Assembly: GCA_039881045.1 (NCBI GenBank)
Contig: JAYWVB010000004.1
Coordinates: 62,001-126,000, forward strand
Direction of reading: 5' to 3'
Origin: Chaetomium olivaceum
Lineage: Eukaryota; Ascomycota; Sordariomycetes; Sordariales; Chaetomiaceae
Length of the DNA: 64,000 bases
Position numbers and translations under genes: made by a program. Positions 32,817 to 44,897 of this stretch are shown here, piece after piece; positions within the stretch are counted from its first letter, which is position 1; each line of letters opens with the position of its first letter. The notes below the pieces were generated by a model. That model saw only the letters and a program-made list of their open reading frames with translations. It was not told the DNA's origin and did no database searches.

Positions 32817-33959
32817 ATGTCACCAGCGAATAGCCACTACGCCCTTCTCATCTGGCTCATAGCGCTCTTTGGGCTCGTAGACCCAGCGTTCCCACCCCTC
32901 CGAGTTCCGCCGCATTACTCTGGTGAAGCCCAGAAGTTGGCAGACCCGGAATATGGACCCATCCCAGGCCAATCGGACCATTACAGCAGCTACTGGGGTA
33001 CCGAGAGACCATTTCCTGGAAACATCACGGATCCCGTGTTTCCAACTGAGGATGGCCCACCCGGCGAGGACGACGTCGTGTGGCAGAACTTGCTGGCAGC
33101 CGAATGGATCATCTTTGAATTTTACCAGCAAGGCATCGAGCGCTTCACTGATGAGGACTTCCGAAAGATAGGCATGCCCCACAACACGCGCCGCCGCCTA
33201 CTGGAGATTCGCAACAACGAGGCTGGCCATCTCCGTATCTTCCAAAACCAAATCTCGCCGACGTCGATCAAGCCAGGTGCCTGCGAATACGCGTTTCCGC
33301 TCTCGGACCCCTTGTCCTATCTCACTTTCATGACCGTGATCGAGATCTCAAGCATGGCATTTCTGACTGGGCTCGTTCAGATGGCCGAGGACGACCGGAA
33401 TCAGGGCTTGATTGCGGCCATCTCGCAAACTGAGGCTCGGCATGAGGCTTGGGTTTTGATGGATATCTGGAAGACAAACCCCTTTGCCGGGCCGGCGGAC
33501 ACCGCATTTCCGTACGCCAACCAGATCCTCTACAGCACCCATGGTCTCGTGGTCCCTGGCAGCTGCCCACCAGAAAACCCGGAGTATCCATATCCGCTCC
33601 AGCGTCTGCCAGCCTTGTTCGCGACCCCCGACACAAAGAGCCTCGCGCCTGGCGCAACCATCACGCTGGCCTTCACCGACAAGGACAACCAGCCTGTGTT
33701 TGAGCCCGACACACAGTACTATGCCGTCTTCTCCCACAGCGTGCAAAACATCAGCGTCCCCATCGACACCGAGGGCTTTCCCGAGCGCCCAATCACTGTG
33801 ACCATCCCGGCCGCGTTTGAGACCAAGGGCGTCATTGTTGCTCTCATTGCGGACCAACCTGGAGCACCCACCAAGGAGTCTGTCGTAGCCGGCCCTGCTG
33901 TTATCTTGGAGCAGCCTGTGGAACTGGGATCTGCGCTGGTGCGGGGAGCGGCAAGCTGA
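32817..33959 (+). CDS. RDS1-like stress-response protein, secreted ferritin-like domain
   Basis: Intronless 380-residue ORF starting MSPANSHYALLIWLIALFGL, a signal peptide or anchor, so probably secreted or in the secretory pathway. A Pro-rich N-terminus precedes the four-helix ferritin-like core: LLAAEWIIFEFYQQGIERF, the ExxH-containing EIRNNEAGHLRIF near residues 130-140, a long helix with VIEISSMAFLTGLVQMA, and QTEARHEAWVL near residue 205. These acidic/His residues resemble di-metal ligands. The C-terminal 130 residues form a beta-rich domain (ATITLAFTDKDNQPVF). This layout matches the fungal RDS1 family known from glucose, ammonium or stress-regulated genes; its activity is not established. 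The frame is undisturbed along its whole length. Confidence 0.85.
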   Translation: MSPANSHYALLIWLIALFGLVDPAFPPLRVPPHYSGEAQKLADPEYGPIPGQSDHYSSYWGTERPFPGNITDPVFPTEDGPPGEDDVVWQNLLAAEWIIFEFYQQGIERFTDEDFRKIGMPHNTRRRLLEIRNNEAGHLRIFQNQISPTSIKPGACEYAFPLSDPLSYLTFMTVIEISSMAFLTGLVQMAEDDRNQGLIAAISQTEARHEAWVLMDIWKTNPFAGPADTAFPYANQILYSTHGLVVPGSCPPENPEYPYPLQRLPALFATPDTKSLAPGATITLAFTDKDNQPVFEPDTQYYAVFSHSVQNISVPIDTEGFPERPITVTIPAAFETKGVIVALIADQPGAPTKESVVAGPAVILEQPVELGSALVRGAAS

Positions 33960-34384
33960 GACGACTTGGGAGACCAATCGCGAGTTACTCTGGTGTGCGG
34001 TGCATACACTGATGTTTGTCTTTGGCTTCGGGTACTGGCTGGGCCTTGAAGCGTGTCTGGAGGACATTGTGTAATCGTGAAAGGCATTGTCGTGTTGGTA
34101 GCGAATAGGCGCCTTGTGTTTAGGGGTTTGGGAAGAACAAAGGCGAGATCCCGGGTTGACAAAGCGATTATGTTTCAGCGCACAGTGGCTGGGGCAACTA
34201 ATGCAAGGATTAGAAGGCCGTGGTAATAGAAATATAATAGTAGGAATACCTCCGTTTGTCCGCTTCGAAAGACGACATCTTAGACTTATAAAGCCGACTC
34301 TGTCCCTCCTCCGCCCGTTAGCCCCTTTCCCCTATTCACCATAACTTGTTAAGAACTCCGTTCCTAATCCAAAGAACCATCACC
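33960..34384. other. Intergenic, no supported gene
   Basis: 3' flank of the RDS1-like gene and promoter of the next gene on the same strand. Confidence 0.5.
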
Positions 34385-36044
34385 ATGGCTTCCTCAAACC
34401 AGCATCCACTTACCCAATCCGGATTCATCCGCTCACTCGTCGAGTCGCAAGCCATTTCTGAAAAGGATCTGTTCGAGTTCGCCATGACGAGTAAGGCCAC
34501 CTTTAACCAGGTCTTCGAGGAACGCCTGCGCTACAAGATCAAGAATATTCCCTTTACAAACCCCGAGAACCCAATCCATCAAACCATCATGGCTGACCGC
34601 CCCCTTCTCCTCGACGATGCTCTCCAGCTAGGCGAGTTTGAGGACCACAAACAAGCCATGACCTCTCCAAACGGCCGTCGGCTGATGGACCCGACAGCCG
34701 CCGCCGTCCACGATCTCCTAGAACTATGCGTCTCCGCCGGTTCCCACCGCTGCCTCGCCCACCTGCTCCAACTCGGCGACACCAAGGGCACCCCCTACCG
34801 CTACCGGCCGCGAATGGCTCTACGACACGGCAGGCCACGTCGCCCTCATCACGGGCAAGCTCCACTGCCTCTTCTACCTGCACGACCACGGCCACGAGCA
34901 CGGCTTCCGTCTCCCCGACCCCACCCCGCTGTACTACACCCTCCTCGAGCGCGCGCGCTCGCCCGCCACCATCTCCTGGCTGGCCCGCCGCATGCCCAAA
35001 ACCACAAACTACCGCGCCCTGGTCGCGGCCCACTGCGTCAACCCGCACTCCCAGCCCGCCGCCATCCACGCCATTGTCCGGCTCGTCCCGGAAAAAGAGC
35101 GCTCCCGCCTCGCCCCGGCGCTCTGCGCCGCCGCGTCCATCACCCACATCGCTGCGCTGGACATCCTGCTGCGGCACGGCCACGCCAAGGCCTACGCCGC
35201 CTGCCGCGCGGCGCGCGAGCCGCGGTCGTCCGCGCGTTTCAACCCGCTCTTTTGTGCGCTGACCCTGCCGTTGCCGGGGAAGCCGTCGGGGCCGGTGTTC
35301 CGGGAGTTTCCGTCGCTGAGCGAGGCGGCGGATCGGGCGGAGTGGGAAGGGGTGAGGGACGAGCGGATGAGGCGGCAGCTGCAGCTGCGGATGACGTGGC
35401 GGGATCGGGTGCGGCGGGTGTTTGCGGACATGCATGTGGTGGTGCTGCATCTCGGGGTGGACGCGGTGGGGGATGAGTTCCGGAGGAGGGAGGAGTGGGG
35501 GGTGAGGGATGAGATGCTGGATTGTGCGGCCATGATTTATTTGTTTCAGCTGCGGACGTATTTCCTGGCGAATTTGCCATGGCTGTTGGAGCATAAGCCC
35601 GCGTTGCTGGATGAGTTGCTGGTGCCTGCCAGGGAGGGCAGGTCGACTGCCCCGACGGTTTGGTCTACTGCGGGCTTTATTGCCGCAGCGGTTGGTGGCC
35701 ATGGAGATCGGATCGGTGCTTCTCCCGATGAGGAGGGAGAGCAGTTGGTTGGGTTGGGTCAGACGAAGCCGACATATACCTGGAGGAAGGGCACGACTGC
35801 TGAAAGAGTGATGGACATAACCAGAGCGGAAAAGGTAGGCATGACACCGCCCATGGTGGCCATATGGGATATTCTTCGCACGCCGACCACCGTGCGGATG
35901 GCGCAGCACTATCTCAAGATCCGGGCAGAAGATGTAGCCGAATTTACGCTCTGGAATTTGCTCGTGGCGGAGGAGCGGAGACTCCCGTTTGAATGCGAGG
36001 AAGATATCCAATGGGATTGGAAATTCGTCTCAGACTCGAAGTGA
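34385..36044 (+). CDS. Hypothetical protein with F-box-like N-terminus
   Basis: The start MASSNQHPLTQSG is in good context (ACCATGGCT). The N-terminal helices (SEKDLFEFAMTSKATFNQVF) resemble a degenerate F-box followed by helical repeats that recall ankyrin or similar solenoids (LLELCVSAGSHRCLAHLLQL; later HIAALDILLRHGHAKAYAAC). The frame breaks once near 34,797 and resumes as ATGREWLYDTAGHVALITGK, then runs unbroken to the stop at 36044, giving about 550 residues. The middle is very GC-rich. No catalytic motif, signal peptide or membrane segment is seen. Substrate-adaptor or scaffold roles are possible but only inferred. Confidence 0.6.
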
Positions 36045-36383
36045 GGAGGAGATGGTTGACCTGATCCATACGATTCCGTTGGTCAAACCCGAAGAACAGG
36101 GAGAATGACCTGTAGGGCCTTGAAGCCATCATGCTCGCTTGAACTAACCCGTCCCAAATATGAAGAACTATTCTGATACCTAAGACAACCCATGTCTAAT
36201 AGAAGATTTAGAAGATGCTTGAGTTTCGTGAATGAAGTCACATACTACATCAACAAGTCACGCAAAAGTAGGCGTCCCAAATGTTGACCAAGGATATCTT
36301 TTCCACGATTCTGTATTTTGATTTCACTATGTAAAAGTGATTGCGTAGATCTCCATTTGAGGCCAGCCGTCTCGCCACTGTAT
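36045..36383. other. Intergenic between convergent genes
   Basis: AT-rich 3' flanking sequence. No gene is seen. Confidence 0.5.
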
Positions 36384-38159
36384 TCACACCCCACGAATAA
36401 CGATGGCATGCTCTTCTGGTATGCCCGCCCATTCCAGCAGCTTGCGTTGTGCTGGTACGAACACCTCTATGAACTGTTTAGTTCCCGGTAGGGGGGGTCC
36501 CTTCTGGGCTCCCATCACACTCGTCATCTGCGAGATCCCCTTGGCATACTCTGCCCCTGAACCAAACATACCAGACGCCTCGTAGGCAACCGCGACAAAA
36601 TACCCGAGCGTTACGTTTTGTAGATCGGTCGCCGGGGGGAATTTCTTATCCTTGAACGCGGGCGAATCCGGCGGTAGGCTCGCTGTGACAATGAGGATGG
36701 ATGATATCCATCATGTCGTTGACCCACTCAGGCCCTTTCTTCCGGGTACTAAGAAGTTGCCCTTTTAGAGCGTTGCGAAGGGCGGGTACGGGCTGGCCTT
36801 TTTCAAGATATAGCATGGCCAGCGAAAGGCGAGCAGAAGGTAATGGTTCCATGTGTTCAGGCCAGTGCTTGCCGGAGGGGAATGCATTTACGGTGATGGT
36901 GCGTAGCTTTGTTTCGACCGCCGCAGGGTCCTCAAAATCGGGGAAAATGCCGGGGTATTTGGAGGCTTTAACCGCAGCGCTGATGAGCTGGACGATTTCT
37001 TGCTGGTATTGTGGGAGAGTCAAGACCTTTTCGGTGCCTTTGAGGAGAGATGACTGCTCTTTAAGCTCGGATTTGCAGCGGTTGCCTGTCATCTCCGGTT
37101 ATTAACTGGTGAGGGAGAAGTAGGTGTGATGCGACGGCTTACAGGAGCAGTCGAAGAAGTATTCGCGCTGGAGGAAAGCTTTGCGGGCGGTCAAAATGAG
37201 AGTCGGATCGACATAGCAAATGGTGATTTCCTCGCCAGCGATAATCGGCCTAATCGAACGAACACGAAGCTCGTTGCCTTCGAAATAGACAAACGCGTTT
37301 GGGTCGCAGGAGTGGTTAATCATGGCTGTGACCACGTCAAACGCGTATCCGACGGGCTTTTTCGATGATGCAGAACGAAGCGGTACGCAATTAGTGCGCA
37401 TCTGTATCCCGATTAGGTTTCATTACCACTTGCGATTCCAAGACCAAACATACCGCTGGGAGGAGCCTCCAAGGAACCACCATCTGGACCTTTTCCCCAG
37501 TTGCCTCGCGAACTGCCGACGCAATATCGTAGATGGCTTGAGAACGCTCGGGGTCCTTTGTGTAATCTTGGAAGTGATTATCGAGGCGCGAAAGGCTGCG
37601 GGCCATTGCGGTCTGGAGGAAGCCACGCTGTTGATAGAAAAACCAGGCGGTGGGTGAATAACGTCTGGGCGGTCATATCTGGCGTCTTCCGAAGTATCTT
37701 GCATTCGTCTTTGTGGTAAAGAGTCCAGGCCGACCTCTGACATTTCTGGTTACAGTAATTGTCAGCTCTTATTTCCAAGTCCGGAGGCATGCTGAGACGT
37801 ACCTTGGAACAATACCTGGCGGCCCTGCAATTCGAGCAGGCCTTTGCTTCTTCGTTCGCTTTGGACGGGCCACCCAAGACTTCTTGCGTATCCTTCAGGC
37901 AATAAGAGCAAAATGAAGAGTTGTCGGCACTAATAGCGTCCAGAATGGGAACGGTGTGGTAAATCTCACGGCCAGCGGGAATTGCGGCGCCAGCAAACAG
38001 ACCGGAGCCGTCGCAGACGAAAGACGATCGAATCTCAAGCGGAATGTTCGACACAACGCGTCCGAGGTTCCATTTGCAGAGCTTCTCGTCTTCGTGCATG
38101 GTTCTCTCGTCGCGATGGTGTGAAATCGTCGTCGTCCCACTGGCTGACGCCAATGTCAT
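36384..38159 (-). CDS. SET and MYND-domain protein methyltransferase (SMYD-like)
   Basis: S-adenosylmethionine-dependent protein lysine methyltransferase, probably nuclear or cytosolic. Four exons: 38159-37803, 37745-37454, 37401-37143 and 37085-36384; all junctions have GT-AG and good branch points. The split SET domain begins with GLFAGAAIPAGREIYH. The MYND zinc finger is interrupted by intron 1 (CSYCLKD, CSNCRAARYC, then KCQRSAWTLYHKDEC). The SET core is AMINHSCDPNAFVYFEGNEL with GEEITICYVDP. The post-SET cysteines CSCNRC are completed across intron 3. A helical C-terminal domain follows. The order SET/MYND/SET/post-SET is that of SMYD proteins. Two frame irregularities need correction: near 37,635 (VF to YQQRGFLQTAMAR, in a T run) and near 36,695. 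An in-frame alternative start, MHEDEK, lies at 38099. Confidence 0.8.
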
Positions 38160-38709
38160 CGTTATTCGGGATGATCCTCATGTTGGCGATTTTGCCAGCG
38201 GCTGCCGAGAAGTGCGATCAGGAAACAACTTAGCAGGTCGGCGGGAGGGTTTGAAACCCAAATATCGTAGTTTGTTGCGGGAATGCAGGTCCTGTTGCGG
38301 AAATGCAAGTCGGTTGCCCGAAATCGAAGTGCCAGAAGTGAATGCTGAACAAACCCGAGCGGTGCTCAGCCAGTGAATAGGCTCGGAAGAAGTTTGAAAC
38401 GAGATGGAAGGAACGATGGAGAGTTCCAGTCACAGGAAATTCCGAGTCCGCTGGCACTAAACAAACTCTGCGAGCCGCTTTCTGCCACTTTCTTGTTTCT
38501 TTCAAGGTTATTGCCAAAGCAATCCAAGAGGATTGATTGAATAATTAATAGCTACCTATTTCTGTTCATACCTAGTTGACTATCGACAGAACAACAAAAG
38601 ACGCCATTTGCTGTTTAAAATGAAAAGATGCTGACGACCGCTATCATGACAGAAGGTACATGTACCAGTTAGTTAGCTCATATGTTACCCGCTCCCGAGC
38701 TGCTGGGCA
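38160..38709. other. Intergenic, no supported gene
   Basis: Promoter side of the SET/MYND gene and 3' flank of the coiled-coil gene. No ORF has support. Confidence 0.5.
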
Positions 38710-41025
38710 TCAATCGTCACCCATAGCATACTTGACCCAAAACGCCGCCACATCCCGCCGTGCTGCGGCAAGCCTAAACAACTCCTCCTCCTTTACCGCA
38801 CCATTGTTTCCCCCATCGTCACTCTCCCTCGCAATAATGAGATCCAACTTCCTGGGCTCCGCCGCATTCGGTCTCATCCCCGCCAGCCGACACTCCACGG
38901 CCCTCAAACTCCTCGCCTCGAAATCAATCATCAAAAAGCTCCCACTACCATCACCGCAGTGGAGCAACCCGACCTCCTTCTCGCCTCCACCACGACCAGA
39001 AACACTATCCCTCTCACTTTCACCACCACCGTAAGAAACAGAGAAAACACAGAACCCATCCCCACACGCCGCCAACCCATCCCTCAACTCACCCAACCCC
39101 CCGTCTGCCACGGCCCGATCCACATCCCGCAGCAAGCGTCCAAGCCGGCTCAACGGCGCAGTCTGGCGCTTAGCCCCGTCGTCACCCTGCTTCTGCCACC
39201 ACATCGGAGCGGCGCGGCGGCGGCGGAGGGAACCGCCTGGAAAGCGGCCGCCAGCGCGCGGCACAGCTCGGCCAGCATCATTCTCAGAAGGGCGGTTTGC
39301 GTCGAGGTTGTGGAATGCAAGGGAACGCGGGCGGGAGGGGAAGGCGGGCCTGGCGTGGACATGGCCTGCAGGAAGGCCCAGGCGGCGCGGGGGCAGGTGG
39401 AATAATCTGCGTTGGTGAGGGTCGTGAGGAGGGAGGTGGCGAGGCGGAATGTGAAGGGGTGCGGGGTGTCGTCGTAGGCGTCGTCGTCATAATCGTAGTC
39501 CGAATTGAACTCGGGATTGGGGTCGGGGTCGGGGAAGAGCAGGCAGAGGTGGGTGAATTGCTCTTCGAGGGTCCCGCGGAGGTTGGGTTGCGGTGGGGAG
39601 TGGGTCCACGGGTCGTTGAGAGTCCAGAATTTGGTGGTTGGTTGTGTGGTGGGGATAGAGGAAGCTTCCGGGGGGCGCCGAGGTTGCTGAGGAAGCGCGT
39701 GAGGAGCGGGTTATTGCAGGGGTTGGGTTGGTCGATATCAAATAGCCGCTCGAGGATGTATGCGGCGCCGGCCCCGAGTTGAGAGAGCTCTTGGTTCGAT
39801 GCTTGTGGCTGCTCGGCTGGCACGGTGGGCAGAACTTGGATGGCTCCTGACGGCGTGACGTCCGGTGCTTCCTGCTTAATATATGGAAGTGGGGAGCTTG
39901 CGCGAGGAAGGGCGTGCTGTTGTAGAGCCGTCCGTTGGGCTGTGCCTACTGGGGAAGGAAACTGTCCCGACGTCGCTCGTGGCGATAGCGGAGTGATGGG
40001 TGCCGCTGCCAACGAGGCGATCTGAGCCTCCTTTGCGCGGATGAGGCCTTGTAATCGCACACTTTCAGCTCTGGCAGCTTCGGCTTCTGCCTCTCGCTGT
40101 TGGACCAAGGTTTGGAGTCCGAGGTTGTTAGACCTCAGTCCTTCCACTTCCTCGTCCCTTTCCTTAACCAGGCTCTCCATCCTGCGGTTCTCTGCCGAGG
40201 CTTTCTCGATACTCAAATCGCGTTTCCGCACGGTATCTTCCAACCAGAGCTTCTCGGCACCCATCTTCCTGCGCTCCTCTTGCAGCTCACATAAACTAGC
40301 TTCGAGTCGTGCATGCTCCGCTTCACGATCCTCCGTATCGCTTTTGCGCCGGCGCAATTCCACCTCTGTCTCAGCAGCTGCCGATTTCAACTTGTGAATC
40401 TCCTCACTGAGATCCTTCTTGCTGCAGGTAAGCTTGAAGTTGGTCGTTTTGCAATCATCAAGCTCCTTCCGCAGCGACTCTTCCCGTGCCGCAGACTGGT
40501 CCAACTCGCCCGCCATGCCGCCCATCTCGGCACCAATGGCGCCGTAAACACGTCGTTCAGCCGGTCCAATTGCTCTTGGATCCTCAGCACGGCGCGCGGG
40601 ATGGGGTGCGCGGGTGAATAGCCGTTGCCCGTGGTGAAAGATTTGATGTTCTGCACATGGGCTAAAATGCTCTGCGCGGTCGAGACGAAGGTCCTCTCGA
40701 GATTCCCCAGCGGATTGGAGTCCGGCTCGCTGTTGTCGGATCCCGTCTCAGATCTGGGCGGCGCGTGGGATTTGCCGCGGATTTTCAAATCCGACTCGAT
40801 CAGATACCCGCCCAGGTGATGTGGCTTGGATTCGCGCGCATCGTCACCATGCCCAAACCGATCAACCAAGGGCGAGTCGGGCGACAGCGAGGGCGGCGGT
40901 CGCACCCAGTCGGTGTCTTCCCGCCATCTTGGGGGTGCCTCTCGGCGCAGTTTCTTCTTAGAATGGGCCCTGGGTGATGTGGGAGGTGGTCTGGAAAAGT
41001 CGCCGCCCCGGCTGTGTTTTTCCAT
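38710..41025 (-). CDS. Coiled-coil hypothetical protein
   Basis: Starts MEKHSRGGDFSRPPPTSPRA, a basic, Pro/Ser-rich disordered head of about 120 residues. A long coiled coil of roughly 170 residues follows (LRKELDDCKTTNFKLTCSKK through LVKERDEEVEGLRSNNLGLQ), then a Ser/Pro-rich linker with a sumoylation-like IKQE, and a C-terminal helical region rich in Leu/Ala and Gly. About four single-base frame breaks (near 40,530, 39,680, 39,480 and 39,215) must be bridged. In each case the resumed frame is acidic or helical and plausible, for example FNSDYDYDDDAYDDTPHPFT. No enzyme motif is seen. Overall length would be about 765 residues. A structural or scaffold role is inferred only from the coiled coil. 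Confidence 0.55.
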
Positions 41026-41546
41026 TCTGGTTGATGTATGTACCTTATGCAGCGCTGGGGCGTTGTGCGGCGGTGAATTGGAGTTGAATTAAGGCTTGTC
41101 GCATGTGTGGAGTCGACGCGTTGAGTGCTGCACCCAAGGAATTGGTCCAAGTGGCGACTCGAGAGTGGGGTTGCCCAGGGTTGGCCGAATCCGAGGAAGC
41201 AATTAGCAAACAATGAACATAATTGAATACCGAGACACAATGCTGTGGGTTATCTTGAGTCTGTAATTAAATCACGGTTTCTTCAAAACGATTCACAGCC
41301 ATGCAGCTCCAAACCACACGGCATAAACGATTTAATTCATATTTTTTCATCCCAGAAAAATTAGCTACCTTAGCCAAAAGAAACCGTGCCCAGCGCCCTT
41401 GCGAGAACTTCACCTGGGTGTCCCAACATCTAACTTATCCATCCGCCGCCCCCGGCACTCTCACACTCTACAGCAGGAAAAAGGATTCCGAACACCCCTT
41501 CCTAACTCCGATACCACTCCCTCCTTCCCTCCGAACCACCACCACC
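41026..41546. other. Intergenic, no supported gene
   Basis: Upstream of the coiled-coil gene and downstream of the secreted Cys/Thr-rich gene. No supported ORF. Confidence 0.5.
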
Positions 41547-42390
41547 TCATTGACACGCATACGTCGTGACAGCCCCAACGGGGAGCGTCGTCGTCGTCTC
41601 AAACGTCCCCGGCGGCCCGTACCCCGCCAGCGCGGTGCTGACCACGAGGTCGCAGCCACCGCAATTGACAGTCGACGTGGTGGTCGTGTAGCTCGCGTAG
41701 GTTGTTGAGGTCTTGCCAGCCGAGCGCGCCGGTTGGACGACTAGCGTTGTCGGGCACGCCGCGGGGCGGATGCCGTCCTCCGGCTCCTCCGGATGTCCTT
41801 GGCTCCTCCGTATTCAACGCTGGGGGTTGTGGCGGCAGGTGCGGCGGCCTCGGTCCGCTTTGCGGCTCCGGCGGATGATTGGCATATGGTGCTCCAGGAG
41901 GTGCTGGGGATCCCTGCCCTTAATGTTGCGTTGATGCTCTGGTTGGGGCAGTAATAGTAGTCTTTGGAGACATATACGCTGGTGCACCCGTTGCAGTTTA
42001 TCTGTTGGAACAGGATAGTTGTGGATGGGTACATGGTGCTGGTTCCGTCCCAGGAGCACGGGTATCCGTACGTCTCGGACAGCGTCGTCGTGCATCCCTG
42101 GCCCGGGAACGGGTGCAGAATAACTGTGTCCGCTGGCGATGCGTTGGGGTCACCAAGGTTGAGGGCTTCACGGCGGCCAAGAACCGGCTTCATCACCGCG
42201 CCATTGCCGACGTCCAGCTGTGCCGCTGCGCCGGTGTGGGCGTTGATGGTTCATGGCCAGCTGGTGACCCGCCCGCCACTGTCGTTGATATTGCGATGTG
42301 GAATGGTTCGCTCCTGTCTGCCTCGCGTGCTGGGAGGCAGGAGACAGGCACTAGGGCCGTCGAGAGGAGGAGAAGCGTGAGCAATTCCAT
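41547..42390 (-). CDS. Secreted Cys/Thr-rich hypothetical protein
   Basis: Begins MELLTLLLLSTALVPVSCLP, a clear signal peptide, so exported. The first 65 codons run in one frame. After a break near 42,210 the frame resumes as VMKPVLGRREALNLGDPNAS and continues through a Cys-rich part (GQGCTTTLSETYGYPCSWDG, QINCNGCTSVYVSKDYYYCP). A further break near 41,800 leads to a Thr-rich end (ASYTTTTSTVNCGGCDLVVS) terminating with YACQ at 41547. The repeated INCNGC and VNCGGC motifs suggest paired disulphide modules. About 275 residues overall. No known domain. The Thr-rich parts are likely O-mannosylated, an inference from composition. Confidence 0.55.
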
Positions 42391-44507
42391 GGCGAGCGAA
42401 CGAGGAACGGACGTCGGAGACGAGTCAGCGTCAAACGAAGAGTCAGCTTGCCCGATGCCGGGTTTCGGATGAGCCGCGTCTGAATTGAGCCGTAGAGTGG
42501 AGTGAGTCGGAGTTCACGTCAGCCGGGGGTTCTTATGAGCCGATCAGCCCCAGACAAGTTCACAGTTCTCGATCAGGCATGGATTTCCGGGCCAGAAGAC
42601 GGTTTAAAAGAACAAGATGCGTCGGAGTGCCCGCTTGGCAGCCGGATAACTGTGCAAAGAAAGTTCTCGGGTGCTGCAGCGGTTTATGCAGCGCACCTCA
42701 GATGGGGGCAATATTGCGTTGCCAGTACGACGTCAACGGTGTCGGTGTCCAACGAGACCCGGGGCAAAGGTGAGAAATCCTGGGTGGCGGGCCTGGAGAC
42801 AGAACGTCGTTTGGTACGCTAAGCCCTGTGTGGATGTCAAGGGAGACAAGCTTCTGGGCCGATGGATTTGACGTCGCGGTGGACCATTTTGTTAGAGCTG
42901 GGCAACCTTCTCGGTGAGACACGCGCATCAATTTTTGGAAACCAATGTAGCGCGAATTCCGGGCCCCGGGGCCACGAATTTATTGCCCCATCAAGCTCCG
43001 AGCCATCCCCGTCAGAAATGCGTCCCGGCAATGCGGTTAAGAACACGCAGTCAGTGACCCAAATGCCCGAAGCCGTCAGGCGGAAGGAATGAACAGGTGT
43101 CGCATTGTATGTAATATTCTGGCAAGGCGGCTTTGGCAAGATAACAAGCCGGCAAGTGAGCACTGTGAGCCAAGGCGACCGCCTCGACGATTGGGTGGAT
43201 AAATGGCGCGAAAACCGTGACGGCCAGTTCTGGCGTGCCTAATGCCGAGAATGCTTTCATTGGAATTGCCTCCGCGGTGCTCCAAATCGGGGTTTGTCCC
43301 GTCCGCCACTCTGGTCGAGTCCAGGAAAGAGAATGGTTCACCCGACTTCGCCGAGGTGCGTTCACGGCGTGGAGGTGGAAAGTCCAAGAATTGGCCGAAT
43401 CAGATCGGCTCTAGGCCCGGACAGCTGCCTCCTTCGATAATGGACGACAACTGCAAAGACAACCTCTCCAGACGATTCCCGGTTGGAATGAAAGCTGGTG
43501 TGAAGACCTTAATGAGGAAGGGTTGGGTGGGTGTGACCCTGGAATTAATCGCCCCGCCGCGGGAATTCAAAGTCGCCAAAAATAGAAAGAGTCACCCGCA
43601 CCTGAAAAAGTCGGCCGCTGCAGGTCCAGGACTCCAGGTGCGGACAGTGTGCCCTGAGGTCTTTTCTCACTTCCGAGTCCATGCATGCACTGCACGCACT
43701 TGAATCCTGACTTTGGAACATGCAGTGGGGCTGAACGCCATCAGCGACACCTTCCTCTCTCGTCGCGGGGCGGCTTGCAGCCCCCAAAACCGGGTTTGGC
43801 TTACGGAAGGAAGTTCGAGTCACCTCGCCAAACTAGGACCGCCCCGTTCACACTTGTGTGTTGCAAAACATGCTTGGTTCGGGTTGATTCCACCCGCGGC
43901 CGGCAAACCCCGTCGACACCGCCGGGTTCAGCCCACCATGAACACGATACGTTCATATCCATACAAGTACTTTGCTGGTAGGAAAAAGGTAATCAGGCAT
44001 TGTCGATACGTTTGCTTAAAGCCAATTGGCTCAGTTCCAGGAAATACACTCGGCGATGCAGATAATGCAGCCCTCGGTGGTGGACTGAGGGAAGGGTGAG
44101 CTTCGACACCCGACACGCATCAATTATCGGTACCTAACAGTTTGATAACTGCGCCATATAAAATAGCTGTCAGCTTGACTGCGAATCATGGTATCATATC
44201 CCAGTCTCCCTCCCGCAACATATTGCAGGCCCATTCATCTCCCACTGTCAAAATGTGAGGATGCCTGGGCATTCTCCTTTTCCCTCGTTACTTGTTTTGA
44301 AACGTGATAGTCACAAATATAGGTAAGAACAGCTGTATTTTTGGCGGGCGGATAATTCCAGAAGCCAGCTATGTCGGGCGGTATCATCCGAACACAGCCG
44401 GTCCTGACAGACACCGAAATGGTTCAAGTTGCTCCCCCGCATTTTTGGGCACTGGCCATCATGATTTCGCAGCGACTCGGATGACCTGACCTCAACCTCA
44501 AAACACC
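42391..44507. other. Gene-free interval of about 2.1 kb
   Basis: Short ORFs on both strands, none with domains, signal peptide or splicing support. Confidence 0.45.
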
Positions 44508-44897
44508 ATGTTCTTTGGCATGCTCCTGGTTACGCCATGGTTGTTCCCACCACGTGCTGACGCACTAGCTGGTAGCCTGGGGCCGATTTCCACCACAGCA
44601 TTGCCGCAGACGAAGACAACAGAGGACAACCCCATCACCCCAGTTCCAACCTACGCTCTAGCAACATTCGACAGGCGTCTCAGCAGCATATCCGCAGCAC
44701 GAACCGCCTATCCGGGATGTACCTTTGTCGAAGAAGCTGCTCAAAAGCCACCAGAGCAGCCCCTCCAAGTCACAAACACAAACCCCGGCTCCCAGACCCC
44801 GCGAGTGGAAACCGACTTCAGCCGTTTCAGCATCAAAGCCCACGACACCGCAACTCGGCGGACGAGACCAGTACAGCCGACAGTTTTTGATTCATAA
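44508..44897 (+). CDS. Possible small secreted protein (129 residues)
   Basis: A single-exon ORF opens with a hydrophobic stretch (MFFGMLLVTPWLFPPRADAL) that could be a signal peptide. It is followed by a Thr/Pro-rich, mostly disordered sequence with one Cys and a basic end. Codon composition is reasonable but no family is recognised and no neighbour supports it. It may be a chance ORF. Confidence 0.25.
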   Translation: MFFGMLLVTPWLFPPRADALAGSLGPISTTALPQTKTTEDNPITPVPTYALATFDRRLSSISAARTAYPGCTFVEEAAQKPPEQPLQVTNTNPGSQTPRVETDFSRFSIKAHDTATRRTRPVQPTVFDS

